Assembly: GCF_002929495.1 (NCBI RefSeq)
Contig: NZ_PJJJ01000036.1
Location: 1-64,000 of the forward strand
DNA length: 64,000 nt
Direction: 5' to 3'
Source: Cryobacterium sp. Y82
GTDB taxonomy: Bacteria; Actinomycetota; Actinomycetes; Actinomycetales; Microbacteriaceae
Positions 28,449-35,904 of the stretch are shown here, piece after piece. Both the position numbers and the translations under genes were made by a program. Within the stretch, counting starts at the first letter, position 1, and every line of letters begins with the position of its first letter. Under the pieces are notes generated by a model. The model did not search any database, was not told the DNA's origin, and was given only the letters and a program-made list of their open reading frames with translations.

Positions 28449-29825
28449 ATGGATTGCGTCATATATACCCGCGTCAGCCTCGACCGCACAGGCGAGGCCC
28501 TAGCCGTCGCCCGCCAAGAGCAGGAGTGCCGCGCGCTAGCTGAGCGCCTTGGCCTGACAGTTGTCCACACGTATACGGACAACGACATCAGCGCCACCAC
28601 GGGCAAGGTACGGCCGGACTTCGAGGCCATGCTCAAGGCTCAGCCAGAGGCCATCATCGCTTGGCATCAGGACCGGCTGCTGCGCCTCACCAAAGATCTT
28701 GAGCGGGTCATCGAGCTCAACGTGCCCGTGTACACCGTGACGGCAGGCACCCTTGATCTGACCACCCCGGCAGGGCGTGCCGTAGCCCGCACCGTGGCAG
28801 CGTGGAGCCAGTACGAGGGTGAACAGAAGGCCACACGACAGGTCGCCGCCAACGTGCAGCGGGCTGTCAGTGGTGTCCACTCTGGTCGGATGGGCTATGG
28901 CTACCGGCGCGAGGGCACTACCGCTGTGCTGCACCCAGAGGAGGCCACGACTATTCGGTCGGCGGTGGCGCGTGTGCTCGACGGTGAATCGTTGCGGGCG
29001 GTCTGCAAGGACCTGGACGCTCGGCAGGCTCCAACCCCCGGCCGAGGCGCACGCTGGAACAGTACGACGCTTAAGCAGTTACTGCTACGGCCTAGCCTGG
29101 CTGGGTTGACCGTCCACAGGGGGCAGGTGCTGGGCCGTGCTCACGCCGACTCCCCTCGTGTGATCGACGAGGACACGCACGAGCGGATCAAGGCCCTGCT
29201 CACTGACCCAAGGCGACGCTCAGGCAAGCCCGGCAGGGCACCCAAGTACCTGCTCAGTGGCGTTGCCCGATGTGGCCGGTGCAACGGTGTCATGGCGCGG
29301 GCTATCGGCAGGATGACGACCACCAAGACAGGCGGGACCAAGCGCCAGCCGCCGAGCTACGTGTGTAGCGAGTGCTACCGCGTGCGCCGCAAGCAGACTG
29401 ACGTGGACGCGCTGGTGGAGGGCATCGTGGTGGGCCGGTTACAGATGCCCGACGCTGCGCAGTTGTTCGCCACGGGCGACCCGGTGGCCCTGCAAGAGGC
29501 ACGCGACACGATCGAGGCGCTAGACGCCAGATTGTCCAACGCTGCGGACATGTTCGCCACGGGCGACATCGACGGCGGTCAGTTGACGCGCATCACCGAG
29601 CGACTGCGGGCCGACCGTACTCAGGCTGCCACTGCCATTGAAGCCGCGCTGCCTGCTGCCGTACCCGCCACGTTGATGAGCGAGCAGGCTGCCAAGGCAT
29701 GGGCCGCACTGAGCATGGACAGTAAGCGTGCCGTGCTCACGTCGCTGGTCACGGTCACGATCCTCCCGAGCGGTAGTGGCAGGGCGTTCGACCCGGACAC
29801 AGTGCGCATTACCTGGAGGAGTTAA
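28449..29825 (+). CDS. int: large serine recombinase (integrase)
   Basis: 458 residues. The resolvase catalytic domain (1-140) has the nucleophile Ser in YTRVSLDR (about residue 10) and HQDRLLR (about 73). A recombinase domain (about 150-250) and a zinc ribbon (ARCGRCNGVM ... VCSECYRV, about 277-313) follow, then a coiled C-terminal region (about 345-420). These are the parts of phiC31/Bxb1-type integrases. It lies immediately inside attL. TAAGGT overlaps the GGTACC arm and ends 6 bases before the ATG, so the promoter lies within the att site. It should catalyse attP x attB recombination at tadC. Confidence 0.95.
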   Translation: MDCVIYTRVSLDRTGEALAVARQEQECRALAERLGLTVVHTYTDNDISATTGKVRPDFEAMLKAQPEAIIAWHQDRLLRLTKDLERVIELNVPVYTVTAGTLDLTTPAGRAVARTVAAWSQYEGEQKATRQVAANVQRAVSGVHSGRMGYGYRREGTTAVLHPEEATTIRSAVARVLDGESLRAVCKDLDARQAPTPGRGARWNSTTLKQLLLRPSLAGLTVHRGQVLGRAHADSPRVIDEDTHERIKALLTDPRRRSGKPGRAPKYLLSGVARCGRCNGVMARAIGRMTTTKTGGTKRQPPSYVCSECYRVRRKQTDVDALVEGIVVGRLQMPDAAQLFATGDPVALQEARDTIEALDARLSNAADMFATGDIDGGQLTRITERLRADRTQAATAIEAALPAAVPATLMSEQAAKAWAALSMDSKRAVLTSLVTVTILPSGSGRAFDPDTVRITWRS

Positions 29826-29945
29826 CACCGGTCTTTGACTAGTTCGCCCTCCGAGACTTCCTCGCCTTCCCAGATCTGCTTTGGGCTTGGCGACGAGACT
29901 TCCACCGGACGGGCAATCTGCCAGTACCCGCCACCTCGATCGGCG

Positions 29946-31016
29946 TCACTCGCGCGGGAGCCGGTGTCCGGTGTCGAGGCGGAACGCATTAGCTCGGGCG
30001 AGTGCTCTTCCAATTGGTGTGATGTGGTGCCCGTTCTTGGCGTTCCGATCCCACCATTCAGCGAAAAGGCCGAAGTTCGGGAGCGCTCTAATCCGAGTCA
30101 TCAATTCGGCTCGCGCTGCGTCGTCCTGCTGACCTAGACCGAATTCCGACGCCGCCCGGCTCATCACTGTCTGAACGTAGGCGTCCGGCTTGCCAACGTT
30201 TCGAAGATTCTTCTCGAGCGCATTGGCATCCGTAACTCCGATCCGGAAGAACCCTTCCTTCAACTCGTGGGGGAGAATCAAGAACGGCCAGGGTTCCTCC
30301 AGAAGGTCACCGCCGACGAACTGGGATAGCGCCTCGGCAGCGACGCCCGGAGCAATGTAGCCAATGAGTTGCTCGCCATAGAACTGCTCCATCGTTTTCA
30401 TCTCGCCGAAGGAGTTGCGGCGGACGGCGCTGAGCGCGTCCAGATGGTCTAGCCAATCTGCACCGATGGGCAGAGGCCCGTCAATCAGGGACGCGAAGAT
30501 CGATTCGAAGAGCTGAAGGCCCTGAGCGACTAAGGACCCCTGCGGGATCCATTGCGCCATCGCATTGCAAACAGTCAGAGCCCGCAGCGCCTCGGCGTCC
30601 ACGCGATCCACAATGTCGATTGCGCCGTCGATCCCTACGATGCGCGGGCGCTCGCGCGGGCTCTTTGCCCGATCGGTCAACAACGCCGCCAGCATGTCAT
30701 AGTCAGACGAACGCTCGCTAGATGCGGCGCCCTCTTGGGCTTTTCTGTAGGAGCGTATGAAAGCGGGGTCCGCGAATGAATCGAGCGCGTCAGCATCCGA
30801 CAAGTTTTTGATTACGCGCTGGTCGAGTTCTTGGACCCGAGCTTCAAGTATTTGGTGCGACTCGACCGCGAACTCCTCGACCACACGCCTGGCCGTGACG
30901 AGGGAAATCTCCTGTGCGCGCTCCTCGGTGATACCCACGTTGACGATGTAATCACCTGCGATCTGCATCTGGTTAGAGCCCTGACCGCCCTTCTGGCTTT
31001 GCTCGCCAGCCATCAT
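29946..31016 (-). CDS. LPO_1073/Vpar_1526-like protein
   Basis: 356 residues. The order of features, an N-terminal Gln/Gly/Asn-rich motif (QKGGQGSNQMQIAGDYIV, about residues 7-24), then EERAQEISLVTARRVVEEF and a helical body with LLTDRAKSPRERPRIVGIDGAIDIVDRVDAEALRAL, recalls the family NCBI names LPO_1073/Vpar_1526; this is from memory and unverified. No catalytic motif is visible. The start (ATG at 31016, or 31013) overlaps the stop of the upstream membrane protein gene. The N-terminal motif is repeated in that partner. Function unknown; defence signalling is plausible. Confidence 0.7.
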   Translation of the reverse strand: MMAGEQSQKGGQGSNQMQIAGDYIVNVGITEERAQEISLVTARRVVEEFAVESHQILEARVQELDQRVIKNLSDADALDSFADPAFIRSYRKAQEGAASSERSSDYDMLAALLTDRAKSPRERPRIVGIDGAIDIVDRVDAEALRALTVCNAMAQWIPQGSLVAQGLQLFESIFASLIDGPLPIGADWLDHLDALSAVRRNSFGEMKTMEQFYGEQLIGYIAPGVAAEALSQFVGGDLLEEPWPFLILPHELKEGFFRIGVTDANALEKNLRNVGKPDAYVQTVMSRAASEFGLGQQDDAARAELMTRIRALPNFGLFAEWWDRNAKNGHHITPIGRALARANAFRLDTGHRLPRE

Positions 31017-31195
31017 CGCGCTTTGCCCCCCCCATCGCGACCGACCTGCACCTGATTTGCATTGTTGCCAGCGTGCTGCTTCTGCTTCACCGTCGAACGC
31101 CGCGACATGGTACGCCATGTGATCGTGCTGCCCGCAGCACCCCCCAGAAGCAGACCGATGAGCATGGTGCCCAGCCCGTCAAAAAACCAGTCCAC
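31013..31195 (-). CDS. small single-pass membrane protein paired with the LPO_1073-like protein
   Basis: 60 residues. GTG at 31195 follows GGGAGTGAGGAA, a strong site. A hydrophobic helix (GTMLIGLLLGGAAGSTITW, about 8-26) leads to a basic tail with KQKQHAGNNANQVQVGRD (about 37-54), matching the N-terminal motif of the next protein. The stop overlaps the next start (ATGATG). Just after the motif, eight consecutive Gs encode Gly-Gly-Gly; a shift here would fuse the two proteins. Too small for reliable family assignment. Confidence 0.65.
   Translation of the reverse strand: MDWFFDGLGTMLIGLLLGGAAGSTITWRTMSRRSTVKQKQHAGNNANQVQVGRDGGGKAR
31026..31033 (-). promoter_or_regulatory. 8-G slippery tract between overlapping genes
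   Basis: On the minus strand the frame reads GAT GGG GGG GGC AAA, containing G GGG GGC, a canonical X XXY YYZ heptamer. A -1 ribosomal shift, or one added G by replication or transcription slippage, continues in frame through QSAMMAGEQ into the LPO_1073-like protein. Whether slippage occurs is not known. Confidence 0.5.
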
Positions 31196-31534
31196 GAATT
31201 CCTCACTCCCCCGGCGACTTTCGCCCTTGCATCACGATAGCGACTACCGCCGACAGATCCGCCCCTCGGCAAGCTAATGCGGAGTGGGACGTTCCCGGCC
31301 CTGCTGGCGAGCAGGTGGTCGTCTCAGGCGACAGCCAGCGAGACCCTGCCGAGACCACGCAGGGGCGGGGCTGGTGGGCTGCTGAGAACTGCGAGCCGCC
31401 ATAAGTGGACATCTGCCAGTTCGACAGGGCGCACGGTCTCGCCGGCCTGATCGCAGATTTGGCCATAAGGGTCCCCTTGAGGCATAGTTCAACTTCATTC
31501 GAACGTTTGTTCGAATGACGAGGAGGACCTGAAC
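31196..31534. other. divergent intergenic region of the element
   Basis: 339 bases between the membrane-protein gene and the LexA-controlled operon. Apart from the ribosome binding site at the left end and the LexA box at 31,496, I see no convincing gene. Several short frames here are not supported by start sites or sequence character. Confidence 0.5.
31496..31517 (+). promoter_or_regulatory. LexA (SOS) box
   Basis: TCGAACGTTTGTTCGA (31499-31514) fits the actinobacterial SOS box TCGAAC-N4-GTTCGA exactly, and the dyad extends by three more bases on each side. It lies 18 bases before the start codon of the small-protein/resolvase operon, ahead of the GAGGAGG site at 31520-31526. Confidence 0.85.
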
Positions 31535-31717
31535 ATGCCCACGATGACACGACACCACATCACCACCGTGCCCCGCCAGGGTGGGTACACCGCCCGCTGC
31601 GAGTACGAGGTGGAAGGCGAGGTCCAACTGTGCAACATCACGTTTGGCGGGTTCCCGACCAAGACCGCCGCCCGCAATGCCTGCAAGCGGGGCTGCCCGG
31701 AGGCAGTGAACCGATGA
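31535..31717 (+). CDS. 60-residue hypothetical protein, SOS-controlled
   Basis: 60 residues with a strong site (GAGGAGG) directly downstream of the LexA box. TARCEYEVEGEVQLCNITFGGFPTKTAARNACKRGC contains three Cys and reads as a compact beta-rich protein. Its stop overlaps the resolvase start (ATGA), so the two are co-translated. It could be a recombination directionality factor by position, but the sequence does not show it. Confidence 0.7.
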   Translation: MPTMTRHHITTVPRQGGYTARCEYEVEGEVQLCNITFGGFPTKTAARNACKRGCPEAVNR

Positions 31718-32358
31718 CCACAGTGATCGGCTACCTGCGGGTGTCCACGGAGGAGCAGGCGCACAGCGGCCTCGGCTTAGAGGCACAGCGCGACACGATC
31801 ACACGCTACGCCGACGCGCACGGCTGGGAGGTGATTTGGTACATGGACGAGGGTCTCTCGGCTAAGTCTCTGGACCGCCCGCAGTTGCAGGCCGCACTGG
31901 CCCGGCTGCACGTCATCCCGAAGCGCCGTGACGTGGACGGCATCGTCGTCGCCAAGCTCGACCGCCTGAGCCGCAGCGTCGTGGACTTCGCAGGCGTGCT
32001 AGATCTCGCCCGCACCCGGAAGTGGGCGCTCGTCGCGATTGACCTAGGTGTGGACACCTCCACGCCGACAGGGGAGCTGGTCGCCAACGTCATGATGAGC
32101 GTCGCCCAGTGGGAGCGCCGTGTGATCGGTGAGCGGACGTCTGCGGCCATGCAGGCCGCGAAGCGAGCCGGGCGGCACATGGGCCGCGTATCCGCTCTCC
32201 CTGAGAGCACCGGTCACCGTCTTCTCGCGCTTCGAGCCCAACACACGCTCGCCGCTACGGCTGTGCTGCTCAACGCCGAAGGCTTCGCAACGGCGACCGG
32301 CGAGACGTGGTTGCCCAGCAACGTGTGCAAGGCGCAGGCTCGTCTCACCGCCTCCTAG
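31714..32358 (+). CDS. small serine recombinase (resolvase/invertase type)
   Basis: 214 residues. The N-terminal catalytic domain has GYLRVSTEEQ with the Ser nucleophile (about residue 10), EAQRDTI and the arginine motif AKLDRLSRS (about 75). A C-terminal helix-turn-helix-like segment (HTLAATAVLLNAEGFATATGETWL) follows. ATG at 31714 overlaps the upstream small gene by 4 bases. The operon is under a LexA box, so DNA damage should induce it. It converges on the next gene with a 4-base overlap. Its target site is unknown. Confidence 0.9.
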   Translation: MTTVIGYLRVSTEEQAHSGLGLEAQRDTITRYADAHGWEVIWYMDEGLSAKSLDRPQLQAALARLHVIPKRRDVDGIVVAKLDRLSRSVVDFAGVLDLARTRKWALVAIDLGVDTSTPTGELVANVMMSVAQWERRVIGERTSAAMQAAKRAGRHMGRVSALPESTGHRLLALRAQHTLAATAVLLNAEGFATATGETWLPSNVCKAQARLTAS

Positions 32359-32603
32359 TCATCGTTGTTGAGGTACCAGCCATGCTCGCGGTGCCTGGTC
32401 GTCGCGTTCGGGTTATCGCGAACGTAGGCCTTGTTCGCATGGCGAACCATCTCGTTGTTCAGACCATGCAACGAGGTCTGGAGCCTCGTTGCCTTGTTTG
32501 AGTCCTTGGCCGATACGTAGCGAAGTCGCAATGCCTCGTACTGCGCTGCGAGTTGCTCGTCGGACGGGCGGAACGCGCGTGCGAAGGAGTCGAAGATGCC
32601 CAT
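32355..32603 (-). CDS. 82-residue hypothetical protein
   Basis: Starts MGIFDSFARAFRPSDEQLAAQYEALRLRY, an amphipathic helical N-terminus, and ends in a His/Asn/Asp-rich tail. ATG at 32603 is chosen because the residues before it look non-coding. It overlaps the resolvase stop by 4 bases tail to tail. No family is recognised. Confidence 0.55.
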   Translation of the reverse strand: MGIFDSFARAFRPSDEQLAAQYEALRLRYVSAKDSNKATRLQTSLHGLNNEMVRHANKAYVRDNPNATTRHREHGWYLNNDD

Positions 32604-32658
32604 CCGTTGATGCTGCCACCCCGAGGGCTGGCGGGCAACGTGATAAGAGTGCCGAAGA

Positions 32659-32841
32659 CTAGTCGCCGCTACCCTCGTCGCTTGTGGGGCTCGCATCTTC
32701 GGAGTCGACTCGGCGCTCGATGCTGGAGGATGCCTTCTCGGGGATCACGCTTCGCTCCACGACGAAAGGACACACCGGATACGACCCGGACCGCATCGTT
32801 CTGGAGTGTCGACGGCTGGCGCGTTCGCCCCGCTCTGTCAC
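32659..32841 (-). CDS. possible 60-residue protein, doubtful
   Basis: A GTG-started frame opposite the methyltransferase promoter, with an acidic C-terminus (VDSEDASPTSDEGSGD) and a TAGGCC hexamer 6 bases upstream. It could be a small regulator of the restriction-modification pair, but there is no helix-turn-helix. The 260-base gap (32604-32863) otherwise shows only the methyltransferase promoter. Confidence 0.25.
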   Translation of the reverse strand: MTERGERASRRHSRTMRSGSYPVCPFVVERSVIPEKASSSIERRVDSEDASPTSDEGSGD

Positions 32842-32863
32842 CGCGACGGCCTATGGTTGAATC

Positions 32864-33988
32864 ATGACTCTCGCGCCCCTTTCTCCCTGGCCCGAATCTG
32901 CCTCAGGCGACGAGCGTCCTTCAATCACCTCCGCTAGCGAGAATTGGTCAACGCACTTCGAAGACCTCAGCGGACAGACGAAGTCCTCAGCGCTCCTCCT
33001 GCAAGGAGACGCATTGAAGGTGCTCGCGTCGCTCCCGGCCAACAGCGTCGACATGATGATGACGTCTCCGCCTTACTGGGGCCAGCGCCAGTACGACTCA
33101 GATGGAATCGGCTTGGAGTCGTCCGCGGCCGAGTTCATCGACAACCTGGTGGCAATAGTCGCGGAAGTGAAGCGCGTTCTCAAGCCGACGGGGTCGTTCT
33201 GGCTGAATCTCGGCGACACCTATCACAAAAAGGGGCTCGCGGGAGTTCCCTGGCGAGTGGCCATCCGACTTATCGACGAGCAGGGCTGGATTCTTCGTAA
33301 CGAGGTCGTGTGGAACAAGCTCAAGGGTGGTATGGATACGGCGTCCGACCGTCTCGCGAACACTCATGAACTTCTCTTTCACCTAGTGAAGTCGTCCAAG
33401 TATTATTACGACCTCGCACCCATTCGATCGGCTCCGAGGTCGAGCAAAGTCGTGAATGGCAAGGTCGTTTCTGCCACCGGCGTTTCCGGTGTCAAGTATC
33501 GCCGCCAACTGGAACTTTCCACGGCGCTATCGGACGAGGAGCGCGCTGCTGCAACAGCCGCTCTCGAACGAATGCTGAAGCAAGTCACGGACGGCGAATA
33601 CTCCGACTTCCGGATGGTCATACGAGGGCAACAGAGAAGCACGCATTCCGATCAGGCAAAGGTTTCAGGCCGAGCGAAAGAGCTCAACGACAAGGGGTTC
33701 TATTTCCTTCGTTATCACCCTCACGGGAGCAAACCTTCCGATGTCTGGGACATTATCCCCGAAGACACTCAATCGCGAGGCGGGGAACACTTCGCTGCGT
33801 ATCCGATTGACCTTTGCCGGATTCCGATCCTGGCCACTTGCCCTCCGGACGGAATCGTGCTCGACCCTTTCGCGGGGACCGGAACCACCCTCGTCGCTGC
33901 TTCCGTCCTCGGACGGCGGTCTGTCGGCATAGACATTTCCAGCTCATATCTAGACTTCTCCGCCGAGCGGTTGAGTGACCTATGGTGA
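32864..33988 (+). CDS. type II DNA methyltransferase (beta class, likely N4-cytosine)
   Basis: 374 residues. Motif IV TSPPYWGQ (about residue 67) comes before motif I DPFAGTGTT (about residue 338), the beta-class order. The Ser-Pro-Pro-Tyr form favours m4C, though m6A is possible. A variable target-recognition region lies between (about 180-290). TATGGT ends 6 bases before the ATG, so the mRNA is probably leaderless. It overlaps the nuclease start by 7 bases, forming a cognate R-M pair that methylates the host site. Confidence 0.92.
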   Translation: MTLAPLSPWPESASGDERPSITSASENWSTHFEDLSGQTKSSALLLQGDALKVLASLPANSVDMMMTSPPYWGQRQYDSDGIGLESSAAEFIDNLVAIVAEVKRVLKPTGSFWLNLGDTYHKKGLAGVPWRVAIRLIDEQGWILRNEVVWNKLKGGMDTASDRLANTHELLFHLVKSSKYYYDLAPIRSAPRSSKVVNGKVVSATGVSGVKYRRQLELSTALSDEERAAATAALERMLKQVTDGEYSDFRMVIRGQQRSTHSDQAKVSGRAKELNDKGFYFLRYHPHGSKPSDVWDIIPEDTQSRGGEHFAAYPIDLCRIPILATCPPDGIVLDPFAGTGTTLVAASVLGRRSVGIDISSSYLDFSAERLSDLW

Positions 33989-34896
33989 AGCAAATCGTTG
34001 AGCTGTTCGGTGTCAACACCGAGCGGACCGACGTCGACTGGAATCAGATCGTCGCCGATCAACACTGCCCTTTCCTGGACAAGGTTTGCTACAAGGTCCG
34101 AAAGTCGGACTCTGGGAAGTCAATCGGTAGCTGCACCGTGTCATTTGGCCGTCCGGAACCGAAGCCGATCATGATTTGTCCCGCGCGACTGGTCGAGGGC
34201 GGTCAGATCTTTACTGACTGCCTTCACCTGCTGACCTTGCACGAGCCCGGGAACGAGCTTCACCTCGTGCCCGAGGTGGGCATCCCCGGAGGCTCGGTCG
34301 ACTTTTTCTTGATCTCAGTGAAGGCGGGCAAGGTCGTCGACTTCGTTGGAATCGAGCTCCAAACTCTCGACACAACCGGAACCGTCTGGCCCGCCAGACA
34401 GAGGCTCTTGAACGACTTCGGAATCACCGAGGCCGATCAGATCATCGAGGATAAGTCCTACGCAATGAATTGGAAGATGACCTCGAAGACGATCCTCGTG
34501 CAGATGCACCACAAGGCGGAAACTTTCGAGGCCCTCAACCGGAAGCTCGTGCTCGTTGTCGAGGACCGGCTTCTTAATTACATGAAGGGCGAGTTCCGGT
34601 TCGAGCACACTCACAAGCCCGCGAGCCTCACTGACTCTGTCCAGTTTCACGCTTATGGCGTCGGAGATGACTCGGCCGCGCTGAAGCTCACGCTCGTTGA
34701 GCGCATTAGTACCGACGCTGATGGCGTATCCCAGAGCCTTGGCATGCAGGCTGAATCGCGGGTCGAACTCGACGCAATCGTGGCGGCGCTACAAGCTCGC
34801 ATCTCAGATTTGACTCGTTTCCAGCCGGTCGGCGCAGCGCCCACCGCGACCGTTGCCGACGCTTTCGGTTCGGCCGCTTCTGACTTCGACGACTAA
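33982..34896 (+). CDS. NotI-like type II restriction endonuclease
   Basis: 304 residues. Four cysteines (29, 36, 51, 66; CPF ... C ... C ... CPAR) match the iron-binding Cys4 site of NotI. The catalytic core follows: Glu98, Asp107 (GGSVDFFL) and Glu125-x-Gln127 in IELQTLD, as in the NotI variant of PD-(D/E)XK. The body after residue 135 differs from NotI, so the recognition sequence cannot be inferred. It overlaps the methyltransferase gene by 7 bases. Resemblance to NotI is by motif recall, not alignment. Confidence 0.75.
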   Translation: MVKQIVELFGVNTERTDVDWNQIVADQHCPFLDKVCYKVRKSDSGKSIGSCTVSFGRPEPKPIMICPARLVEGGQIFTDCLHLLTLHEPGNELHLVPEVGIPGGSVDFFLISVKAGKVVDFVGIELQTLDTTGTVWPARQRLLNDFGITEADQIIEDKSYAMNWKMTSKTILVQMHHKAETFEALNRKLVLVVEDRLLNYMKGEFRFEHTHKPASLTDSVQFHAYGVGDDSAALKLTLVERISTDADGVSQSLGMQAESRVELDAIVAALQARISDLTRFQPVGAAPTATVADAFGSAASDFDD

Positions 34897-35348
34897 ACGG
34901 CCAGCGCGGGGTCTCCTTCTCTCGCTTCTTCGCTCTCGGCAAGCGCTCGCTCGACTAGTCGAGAGCTCAGCGTGAGCGCAATGTCGTCGGGAACCAAGGC
35001 CATTCCTCGCTGAAAGTGACCCGTGTTCAAGCCTGTCTCGGTCTGGACGTTGTTGACGAAGGGGTACCACAGAGGCTTCTTGACCTCGAACCAGACAATC
35101 ATCGGCACGATCGCCGTAAACCGACTTGTCCCTCCAGACCACGGCGCCTCGAATCGCCCGGCGGGCACTCGGGCAGGTTCGGTTACTCGGCCGAATCCGA
35201 CATAGCCCTTTTTCCCCATCCAGAAGAGAAGCCTGTCGCCCGGACCGGCGGAGGGCATCCCTCGCGTGTAGCCCCAGAGGCCGTGCTCTTTGCATAATGC
35301 CCAGTTGCGCGGCTCGCTCGGCGAGATGCTGCATACAAACCACGTCAT
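34893..35348 (-). CDS. EVE-domain (PUA-like) protein
   Basis: 151 residues. NWALCKEHGLWGYTRG, GDRLLFWMGKKGYVGFGRV and FEVKKPLWYPFVNN have the aromatic pattern of EVE/YTH-like domains that bind modified bases. Such proteins often travel with restriction systems. It converges on the nuclease gene with a 4-base overlap (ends at 34893). It may recognise methylated or modified DNA; this is inference from the family. Confidence 0.72.
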   Translation of the reverse strand: MTWFVCSISPSEPRNWALCKEHGLWGYTRGMPSAGPGDRLLFWMGKKGYVGFGRVTEPARVPAGRFEAPWSGGTSRFTAIVPMIVWFEVKKPLWYPFVNNVQTETGLNTGHFQRGMALVPDDIALTLSSRLVERALAESEEAREGDPALAV

Positions 35349-35496
35349 TCCGCTAGTTAACCACTTCCGACAATCCTCACCCGACCATCTGGCGCGAGAG
35401 GCTGACGCACAGCTTCCAGCGGCTCCCGTGCGGCAAAACCGCCAACGGCATTCCTTGGATGAACGACTCAGAAGTGGGTAATGTCTGGGCCGGCGG

Positions 35497-35583
35497 CATC
35501 AACGTGATGAGTACCCAGCCCGAGACATCTCCGACGAGTTCGCTCCGCAGGAACTGGAGCCGCTTGTTCGTCTTCTGCACCAT
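35497..35583 (-). pseudogene. 5' fragment of a tad pilin-like gene
   Basis: From ATG at 35583 the frame gives 29 residues with LRSELVGDVSGWVLITLM, almost the same as LLRDETGDVPGWVLITLM in the host pilin at 28124-28300, then diverges abruptly at 35496. DNA identity over the matched part is only about 60 percent by eye, so it came from another species rather than from this locus. The start region is occupied by a 9-base tandem repeat. Confidence 0.7.
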
Positions 35584-35616
35584 CTGCACCATCTGCACCA
35601 TCTGCACCATCTGCAC
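35575..35616. repeat. 9-base tandem repeat, 4.7 copies
   Basis: CTGCACCAT is repeated four full times (35575-35610) plus CTGCAC, perfectly. It encodes Val-Gln-Met repeats in the minus frame over the pilin fragment start. Copy number is likely variable. Confidence 0.9.
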
Positions 35617-35806
35617 TGTGGAGGCGAGATTGCCAGAACGGGACCCTTCCCGCAAGTAATCCTCATATTCTGTCGGCGCTGGGCTTCACCTTCTGTTCAC
35701 AGGCGAGGTGACGGGGAAGCTGCCGGGCGTGGTGCTGTCCTTCTCTGACAGCCGCTCAGCCTCCCGTGAGCGTCCTTGTGGCGCGGAGTGGCCCCCACAT
35801 ACGCCG

Positions 35807-35837
35807 GAGGCTCCCCCGCGCAGTGCAAGGGAGCCTC
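35807..35837 (-). terminator. hairpin downstream of the replication module
   Basis: GAGGCTCCC (35807-35815) pairs perfectly with GGGAGCCTC (35829-35837) around a 13-base loop. It follows the last minus-strand gene (35905). There is no T run. The 35349-35904 stretch otherwise contains only the pilin fragment and repeat. Confidence 0.5.
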
Positions 35838-35904
35838 TGGGTGCTGGGCAAGCACGCCCAGCGGGACGCGGCGAAAGGAGTGAAGTCCGCGCCCAGTCAG
35901 GGGG

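Noticed and set aside
32604..32863. C-protein gene of the restriction system
   Set aside because: The only frame is a 60-residue acidic peptide without helix-turn-helix; listed at low confidence only.
35575..35616. CRISPR or att array
   Set aside because: A simple 9-base microsatellite without spacers.
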